DNA from: CAKVLS01 sp045605365
GTDB lineage: Bacteria > Bacillota > Clostridia > Christensenellales > UBA1242
Assembly: GCA_045605365.1 (NCBI GenBank)
Contig: JAZUPV010000092.1
Coordinates: forward strand, 1-27,597
Direction of reading: 5' to 3'
Length of the DNA: 27,597 nt
Every line of letters begins with the position of its first letter. Position 1 is the stretch's first letter. This document shows positions 23,201 to 24,848 of this stretch, piece by piece. The position numbers and the translations under genes were made by a program. Under the pieces are notes generated by a model. It did no database searches. It saw only the letters and a program-made list of their open reading frames with translations, and was not told where the DNA came from.

Positions 23201-24273
23201 GTATAGACGAAGTTGATGAGATTGATGTCAACATCGGTGCATTCTCAACATTAGGTAACACTTATGTTGGTGGTGTAGTAGGATACCTAAAAGGTGCATA
23301 TACCGCAAGCAATACCAATTCAGAAGCTTATCTAGAATATGTTCACAACTACGCAAATATCGTTTCTTATTCTGCAAACTTTACTGCATACACTTATGGT
23401 GGTGGTATAGTAGGTTACTTACTAGAAAATGGTAAGATTAACCGTGCACAAAACGACGGTATTGTTAAGACATTTACTCGTGGTTATGACTATACTGGTG
23501 GTGTAGTTGGTATGGTAGAAAGTTCTGAAGTAACCAACGTTTACAATAGTCAATATATCGAATGTAGCCAATTCAGTTCAGCATTATCTTATGCTGGTGG
23601 ATTGTTCGGTTATGTAAGATCTGGTTCTATTATCAAGTATGCTATTAGTACAGGCGAAACTAACAAAAACATTGACTCTACTCAAATCGTTACTGGTGGT
23701 GCTATCGGTTATGTACTAAAAGACGTTGACGGTAGTGTATCAAAAGTAGGTTATGTAGCTTACAAACAAGCAGACGCTTTTGAAACTGCTTATAACGGAG
23801 ACGCTCCAGAAACAACTGATGCTTCAGACTTTGGTATGGTTGAGATTAAGGTAGACCCAGAAGGTAACTTAATAGATATCGAAGGTTACCTAACAACTAT
23901 CCAAACAAATGGCGAAGGTTGGGACATTGTCAATAGTTCAATCAAAGTTTACACAGAAAAAACCTTTACAATAACTGATAACGGACAAATTTTAATTTAC
24001 CTATATAACGAATCTACTCGTGAAGTTACAAGTACAAGTCGCAAAGAATTCGCTATGGGTGAAAAGATTGTCCTTATGGATGCTAGAGGCTTAAGTGTAG
24101 CTGGTGGTAAGAATATAACCTTTAAGATTGGTTATGATTCTATCAAAGCTACAGGTAAGATTTCTGCATCAAGTGTATTTGAAGAATACACTGTAGAGGC
24201 TGGTTCAACAAATAATGCAATTATATTTGTAGTACCTAGTTATGATGTTTCAATCACTGTTGAGGCACTTTAA
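8248..24273 (+). CDS. Giant surface lipoprotein, 5341 residues, Ig-like stalk plus GLUG beta-helix modules
   Basis: This is a complete gene for a protein of roughly 0.58 MDa (at 110 Da per residue). The N-terminus MKKILTFLMIMFVGLSGLVF is a lipoprotein signal: Lys-Lys, a hydrophobic core, then Val-Phe-Gly-Cys with Cys22 as the predicted lipidated residue, anchoring the protein to the outer face of the membrane. Residues about 23-950 are a series of bacterial Ig-like (Big_2-type) domains, with recurring ISVNP or VKV segments followed by GTTTMTV or VGTTTIQV strands. Residues about 953-1470 form the first GLUG module. Residues about 1480-2340 are a second Ig-like stretch (for example VVKVNKNGTFQVVGEGSA). 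Five more GLUG modules fill 2345-5235. The last 100 residues are a beta-rich domain ending VPSYDVSITVEAL, similar to the close of InlB-type B-repeat domains. No protease, hydrolase or sortase motif was recognised. It has its own promoter and terminator, so it is monocistronic. The likely role is a long adhesin or surface fibre; the ligand is unknown. Confidence 0.93.
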   Translation: MKKILTFLMIMFVGLSGLVFGCSDKYKNLTVSITTQQARAEDGSITLYVDGPSEEISITMSGAPKDFNYVPAFSFSNPEYISVNPINNVIDKGVKKTITAVAPGTTTMTVTTSEGGKSASLKINVIKKATGINFKEDYTLALVRKTGAEATINYSTALKLSPEDSNQTFIKFGMETNTNDIVIDANTGKLTVINGDTALEEVVVFAKLVDHMGNDEEGIDPTRLTVKLVDEILPEDMVLYKGSTLADILPENIITDTITLAKNIDSLNYINVILEVKTLQSIHIELPVFTTSSPVTAYPTTSQIYTIGNKQYFMFRVNAIRYDLDYVLKFQVELTGFEGQFDYHKDLDLICDLYAKDFEINDVVRTDYHELVLYTNDETNGSRMHVAISNPREISDENGQFTVELYDNDTLVDNQTLIERYFEIKANGPVNILDNTFDNDTTFFIKMVPGALTPADSGRFKLVIKATVPEKESLRATTTVKLLVRQGIQSIDQFTYVQNEETITSGFGDASVVKLNLDAVSYLDFQLVLTPADADTMTLRAKSLDEGIVKVEKIGSIFRLTPLSVGTTTIQVSSTTLEGIKFFKVSVYKPISDFLVGLNSDSNNNVGKLDRINESLTNIVAKQNKTVKLLLTTKPLNAEYNNISYQVTLGGTELTVTDGVITDETFSLNPTTNSFIFLKNTTETYTVTITLTNHDGDEIVREFTTSVYIPIESIYIDTTDMRTELYNPNNLGYFDLTNAEESYTSVNVPVTITPANATYAGQVQYVVRVDGKAENSNILLRNGNIFSVNADYPIESYPKSVFIVAQVQEFDRLVATSQEFIIRDPIPVQSLIVDGVSNDLLYFKQGVDTSKDLKISTLPAKGVFNNKVKWVQLAEDSDTILDFADAPARFDKTNSKFDVVYNKQTNTLTVMPKSVGNARLLIIPEDKITDFKDNKYTYDWDGVVEIFVSVADGSEANPYHISSYQDLKDVSLALDKFYMMTADVNVTDNWEPLALTETTPFMGGINGKYERLNKQHKITGLSYATAGTSPYAYFGLIGANSGKLKNLDITYDFVQTTFSSIHFGGLVGKNLSNGTIENCTVTFNDINISYQYSMWFGGLVGYNQGKIENSQSGISINCTANIATQVSASELYVGGMVGYNSLNTDVVGSLLDIGREDEIEINYGTSGYDVVTNITVALPEGASQSALTNIGIGGVFGAIVGQKDHPEVTTISNLSVQGKITANGFSRVGGFVGFAQYATINNSFSITRVFARENVGGFVGYAEASEIAYSSAENYNSDSLTARDYVVGDNYLGGFAGTLLATQVSFSYVISYYTNNTTYDIKCLSDADTNTYVGGFAANVDDESVINYCASNINISVNNSYCVGAFIGNLGVGNTVDNFYCRGTGTIQGTPVGAKPTGLNSDDEIDPDATYYSTYSIATINPDDPLATLGLRKGNGSYVAADGDPEKFWQTTEGINDGLPYITREDGKVLFANLPLIIDVKFDNNLDGYTPDKLDEVKQDGYIYVDEKTIILFYNNIDDGSLTLSQLIGVNTHNLNTFADVTVNPLTQKTARLNISSSNTNVVKVNKNGTFQVVGEGSAILTVSSQLNYSCLIQINLIVKLGVNDYNLYESSNLTQSSKVSNLETEPVEVLIKTKAPLFSQIEYQRELLSKDLNLQANQEISIRYILGDSNCTENFIINKEWLYDNINNYYYVDIPFNEVASIIAKVKTLTNVKITAIPYLSVTYKDFVGSEGMKSSKVQLDYLAKDFYVSVKNGATNIYFESNSTNMEMTQLQTLVFTVVVETDILDDDIAFVEKLYNEQLGEFEDSDELTINPSASETIYDPTTNEVVAVKVKYSIAYPYDKGLSEEDNLLSEDKEFKINFRSSLKSSINKDLSLTIKPQSIVSVDLGLYSNYSDYLTKDGTDTHIFNGVPALLTIEVYPYFSRFDRLEVCYTTNSGYDITLTQLQFDRNKIENKDGQVVGVEKALSTYPSGEGSGEYITGYGIKLNKTTGADSLISTTDSIYSYSKLYYLSVLIGSEVPDLTEFRLQVKFYNDNEQVRPFDAIYNIKSLSQPTINFDLNNQGLKGNVPIGTNNLLDVTVNNFEGEIDWSVMILDASGQPDEKLMDLDDDETVDYYALRKSLLPTKVGSEYYFKVDQNAIELLGKTVRITATVTKTDNTSAGAFTATKTKDFLITLYTIKSVTVESVSNNLLLLPIYTPYNLRLKVSAYYSDIDYVFDNGSQRLTIRNLLARLENALSKEDVWYYLCNDLCSIEGHPSYHQLEAGNIKYNNIFNFISYNDYFAVYGYEVDQVTTIRAEFAIGYENGLPVVDLPEEGQVSTAVNSSNYQLEFGLMFDYQADIKNPIPIQTAEELYAMEEGKDYRLIADIELDHHKPITTAISSLDGNGYTIYITGFEAYSSTGAETGESAATQVGNIGLFASLQAEKVLSNITVYYLQSVVNNSRLDEYTGEYISDINLPAVINPLEVNASALTSINFGGIVAVNDGIITNCTTTGKLKFDLNNEILTAGYNGGLVGINNGFLTNSKVENFEFTSSGNVGGFVAQNNKIISTCYVTGAKIINKSTDIDTYFTGGFVTENAQNAEIYRCFTQGIQKTSDTTIVHTGGGIQTSGVAGGFVYTNSGNIQDCYSNIAVSASEMSAGFVFTNNNEAVVNNCYSISKIASNSRTASPFTGIGRDGGVIVVYSGVISNCFYLAGDYYQLENEPARKISQDNFSTTATFSTFDIAMEADDADNAEGHTWIVKDGKPVLVNTQIATFSRSDYVGKSKTYSDSYTFAYNTTTKRYEQAGTSNYLQLTRTARSVYYETGGAESEKVFLYPKTEKIRDPYTNIESIITRWYEGDEHTGIITYTLEELEGGGYELVQVGNEANKKTAVVTNYTEVYAEGATTFIWETNQTTYPSLVNTDKNPYQTIERDGAHEYLEVNVIGATYETGIDSITIDLSLDRYNNCDLVFNNNTEDGFGTFTYKVVENIQYYYTNLNVGTKTNPYLIYDLASFNAYLKDANAHTAIVSTRNYYRLVTDIDFAFKTPSTSTRTLWGFLEGNSMTLSNIVLTYESSSTSQQSFGLFGEIKNSIITDLNIQVGEIVSSAHTYVGGLAGRAYAEPVTLPTEEQDDVYKQYTIISNVNVTSVDENSVVLGRNIVGGLIGYATGDVRFTDITVSTNVNSVFVVPTEAGVKFLMYERLTGNGQLTNEKLKLVGLPTTGSSYQDYNNTVNQNISYAGGIIGILDAKLIDPAVNELDYDYHITNSTVQGEVHVAGRVVGGMFGLVATDNLVNDATFVLQANKQSLRGDFMTGGVVGENRGVLTNITLDYSEKDRETIRATGVGLISDTHNQNLFNNGTKTVTIGGIVGFNNQGSITNSISHADVRNLNATVAGGAVGRMVGGKLKNVVVTGSVRAKSIMGGMVGTVNTAAMLLYSNGFVFAAQYDLLPYNSSATYNQIIATNLAGFNAYHADSLPKFEDCVAANNWLISDAAFIVPQQNVYRVAGGFIGVESLRTDYQLDMYMYDIDGKGLKADGVTPTDDGVPEVNQQYIDLASALQAKNRFENCYYTYSAYGTTNPAPASIPSNGYIAPLFITNYDAPYITLDKNVVDKTPSKAIHNIGSTSVTGVGVGTSYGLFGVTHFDMLYNNPVVYNNVEKQNNDRYIVTLPNIGTSLALGNYLNNMLLAYGYKSELQLEEVEGVHNLHICFTLPESVIDVDVAAGSKPFNFVTASTEDGKTLGTLTIGYKAFAYRNFNQDIWDFGENFYANSLAGCTKYPSIKKFSKTYSWEDFIAEDPSKDDQGNPIPVFEGSGTSADPYKISTAEDLAKLAVLVNKGIGSYKNEEKYYKLTKDIDLSSKYWKPIGTKTNPFKGVFDGDSHYINYTTVNSTLAATDYVGVFGYVSHAKAVIKNLNTYGGHIEALYDRSCAGGIVGKLDAGIIENCTNANTVKGAHRVGGVAAEATTIKDCSNYGNISLVSASEYRGPTPGELSREPLLMIGGVVGWASSITTTKNTVNEGTITVDDTITDYINYTATVVVGGFYGLVDNVNNETTGVIHTNLGTINVISSAHQLYVGGFAGISIGNLNIDTTIQSQIINKGILNVRSFNSNDFMGTAYKLTNQPLNPLSETRGSAKFAVGGIVGSNLGYVYKCANNGDITFTTNYLSYAVSGVGGIVGINEAYSTGSKIEQCYNINTITTNISSSVTVCGTGGIVGLSFGTITVGDTNNITAFSGNYEINNSYNMGEIAGGGKGYNFIGGIIGMTAVVKEGDFGFGYNVVENTALQLNYNPGDTGGAESYGNCKINNTYNIGIINYSGDYAFGRGSIAGYSAYIICSNVYYLKGTADYAGYAYDQSDDEASIENILNSTRGVEQKTSNNMKYYYKDAAGTEYGIKLLAPANNAIWVQEVDTWYPTLKLNNSYTMWEDYTQQVESIASNTYGISTAEQLASLSAGVNSGAIKTSGLTFKLLANIDLSNKLFEPIGTIDYPFRGTFDGDGYTIKYMTINNSSAYKDRSGTSFGSLFGFVIDATITNVGLISPTITGVNYAAGFVHSAVNSHISYCYNEIDSLDNADSSAVDNYKYGKISADTQSAGIANTLDNSTITRSYSNTIVHQVQGTGTVAGLVTTMQNSSSITDSYVDDAGVGGNLQIDGTASETFVDIQDRCAYYAYNVDTTSSFARVYNLTNAKNTANNSADTDAKSVYISYAWNEHKMVAGQPQPGFDAVLGNVDPTPTNLDNLGWDMINVWSSEYALNTGTKTNATIRRLGKNWINSECEDLVLTNASGKSILNRADNENEFDFIYYNISSAKELAWVAYNLNNGFIKCKVADGTQIIFRLTQDINLNGKYWTPIGTLDNPFTGVLDFNNHTISNMIIDSENDMYAGLIGYAQGASLRNGYIVDSYIKVDATSQTYEESSALKSMYMGALVAKGHNTSINNIQIEANLSGYSKYNIFTGAVSGSLTYANSSLADPVKLSNIKVLKPDNETKIPAEYRGENQVAGIDEVDEIDVNIGAFSTLGNTYVGGVVGYLKGAYTASNTNSEAYLEYVHNYANIVSYSANFTAYTYGGGIVGYLLENGKINRAQNDGIVKTFTRGYDYTGGVVGMVESSEVTNVYNSQYIECSQFSSALSYAGGLFGYVRSGSIIKYAISTGETNKNIDSTQIVTGGAIGYVLKDVDGSVSKVGYVAYKQADAFETAYNGDAPETTDASDFGMVEIKVDPEGNLIDIEGYLTTIQTNGEGWDIVNSSIKVYTEKTFTITDNGQILIYLYNESTREVTSTSRKEFAMGEKIVLMDARGLSVAGGKNITFKIGYDSIKATGKISASSVFEEYTVEAGSTNNAIIFVVPSYDVSITVEAL
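11104..12657 (+). repeat. GLUG module 1 of the giant lipoprotein
   Basis: Residues about 953-1470. The opener is GSEANPYHISSYQDLKDV followed by FYMMTADVNVTDNWEPL. The body has about ten GLUG motifs (FGGLVGKN, VGGMVGYN, VGGFVGYAEAS, LGGFAGTL and others). The closer is a Tyr-Tyr segment near 1411, then FWQTTEGINDGLPYI. It is the only module embedded between two Ig-like regions. Confidence 0.75.
15280..16527 (+). repeat. GLUG module 2 of the giant lipoprotein
   Basis: Residues about 2345-2760. The opener is PIPIQTAEELYAM, then YRLIADIELD and SLDGNGYTI. The body has about six motifs (FGGIVAVNDG, NGGLVGINNG, VGGFVAQNN and others), several with Asn-Asn-Gly turns and following Asn-Cys pairs. The closer is CFYLAGDYY near 2693, then TWIVKDGKPVLV. 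Confidence 0.75.
17203..19617 (+). repeat. GLUG module 3 of the giant lipoprotein
   Basis: Residues about 2986-3790. The opener is TNPYLIYDLASFNAYL, then YYRLVTDIDF and FLEGNSMTLSNI. About nine GLUG motifs follow (VGGLAGRA, VGGLIGYATG, AGGIIGILDA, VGGMFGLV, IGGIVGFNNQG, AGGAVGRMVGG and others). The closer is IWDFGENFY with YPSIKKF near 3742. It is the longest module in this protein. Confidence 0.75.
19633..21492 (+). repeat. GLUG module 4 of the giant lipoprotein
   Basis: Residues about 3796-4415. It has a textbook opener: GSGTSADPYKISTAEDLAKL, then YYKLTKDIDLSSKYWKPIG and PFKGVFDGDSHYI. About ten GLUG motifs follow. The closer is VYYLKGTADY near 4323, ending TWYPTLKLN. Together with modules 5 and 6 it shares the full P-I-G-T...P-F-x-G-x-x-D signature, suggesting that these three arose by later duplication. 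Confidence 0.8.
21511..22527 (+). repeat. GLUG module 5 of the giant lipoprotein
   Basis: Residues about 4422-4760. The opener is YGISTAEQLASLSAGVNSG, then FKLLANIDLSNKLFEPIG and PFRGTFDGDGYTI. This is the shortest body, with degenerate motifs (AAGFVHSAVN, SAGIANTLDN, VAGLVTTMQN) that have lost one Gly of the usual pair. The closer is CAYYAYNVD near 4650 and WDMINVW. Confidence 0.75.
22606..23952 (+). repeat. GLUG module 6 of the giant lipoprotein
   Basis: Residues about 4787-5235. The opener is YYNISSAKELAWVAYNLNNG, then FRLTQDINLNGKYWTPIG and PFTGVLDFNNHTI. Its motifs include VGGVVGYLKGA, GGGIVGYLLENG, TGGVVGMVES, AGGLFGYVRSGS and TGGAIGYVL. The closing part contains VGYVAYK near 5167 and leads into the C-terminal beta domain. 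Confidence 0.75.
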
Positions 24274-24279
24274 TAACAA

Positions 24280-24311
24280 AAAAAAGAGTTTGGTTATCCA
24301 AACTCTTTTTT
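24280..24311 (+). terminator. Intrinsic terminator of the giant lipoprotein gene
   Basis: A 14-bp stem pairs 24280-24293 (core GAGTTTGG) with 24298-24311 (core CCAAACTC) around a TTAT loop and ends in a T6 tract. It begins 6 bases after the TAA at 24271-24273, so transcription of the giant gene should not run into rpoB. Confidence 0.92.
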
Positions 24312-24356
24312 GTTTTGTTATATTACTTATATATAATTTATGTCAAAAAGCCATAG

Positions 24357-24378
24357 ACCTATATTATATATAATAGGT
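24357..24378. repeat. Small inverted repeat in the spacer before rpoB
   Basis: ACCTAT (24357-24362) and ATAGGT (24373-24378) flank an AT-only centre. ATAGACCT at 24354-24361 also pairs with AGGTCTAT at 24474-24481, so a longer-range pairing is possible. No function can be assigned. Confidence 0.3.
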
Positions 24379-24439
24379 TGTGTTATGATAAAAAAATATA
24401 ATTTTAGATAAATTTAACAAATTTTTATAAAAAATTTTT

Positions 24440-24535
24440 GCCCCTTGACACACGTGGCAGGGTTGTTCGTACAGGTCTATTTTATTAGTTGGGCTATAAC
24501 TTAGGTGTTATGGGCGATATAAGGCAATTTGTTAG
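24440..24535 (+). other. GC-richer island in the rpoB upstream spacer, possible structured element
   Basis: Within an otherwise very AT-rich spacer this stretch is clearly richer in G and C and contains TTGACA (24445-24450) and the palindrome CACGTG (24452-24457). It also has a hairpin, CTATAAC (24494-24500) with GTTATGG (24507-24513), of 7 pairs including one G-T. No reading frame of note crosses it. TTGACA lacks a good -10 at normal spacing. It could be a small RNA, a regulator site or the relic of a leader; no known RNA family was recognised. Confidence 0.35.
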
Positions 24536-24641
24536 GTAAAAATAAAAAACATAATTTTTTAATTAAAAAAAATATTTTTTTGTAAAAATAAAAAAAGTCA
24601 AGTAAATTTTAAAAAAAAGTGAAAAAAATTTTTAAAATTTA

Positions 24642-24695
24642 TTGACTAAAAGTTTAAGTTGTGATAGACTCTAAATTGCATTATATTGGTATAAT
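24642..24695 (+). promoter_or_regulatory. Promoter region of rpoB
   Basis: Three promoter-like elements overlap. TTGACT (24642-24647) is 17 bases from TAGACT (24665-24670). TTGTGA (24659-24664) is 17 bases from TATATT (24682-24687). An extended -10, TGGTATAAT, lies at 24687-24695. Any of these would give an rpoB leader of about 130-170 bases. Which one is used cannot be told from sequence alone. Confidence 0.5.
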
Positions 24696-24837
24696 ATGGT
24701 ATTATCCCACTTTTGTATTTGCTCGTAGTTAAAAGTACCATAAATAAAACAAAAAAACAACTATTTTTATATAGTTTATAAAAAAAAGTTTTTAATATTA
24801 CCAATACTATACAACTAAATATAAAAATTGATTTATG

Positions 24838-24843
24838 AAGGAG
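24838..24843 (+). promoter_or_regulatory. Ribosome binding site that fixes the rpoB start
   Basis: AAGGAG is 5 bases before the ATG at 24849. The upstream in-frame TTG at 24828 would place this site inside the coding region and has no site of its own, so ATG 24849 is the better start. An out-of-frame ATG at 24835 gives a six-codon frame that stops at 24855. Confidence 0.9.
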
Positions 24844-24848
24844 CCATT

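Noticed and set aside
272..24273. Tandem DNA repeats or a CRISPR-like array suggested by many recurring ggtggtattgttggt words
   Set aside because: The words are irregularly spaced, in frame, diverged, and encode the GLUG protein motif; there are no identical direct repeats with uniform spacers.
24445..24473. Promoter at TTGACA 24445-24450
   Set aside because: No acceptable -10 element occurs at 16-18 bases spacing (the best is a TACA-like word).
24828..24848. TTG at 24828 as the rpoB start
   Set aside because: It has no ribosome binding site, and it would put the strong AAGGAG site inside the gene; ATG 24849 is ideally spaced from that site.
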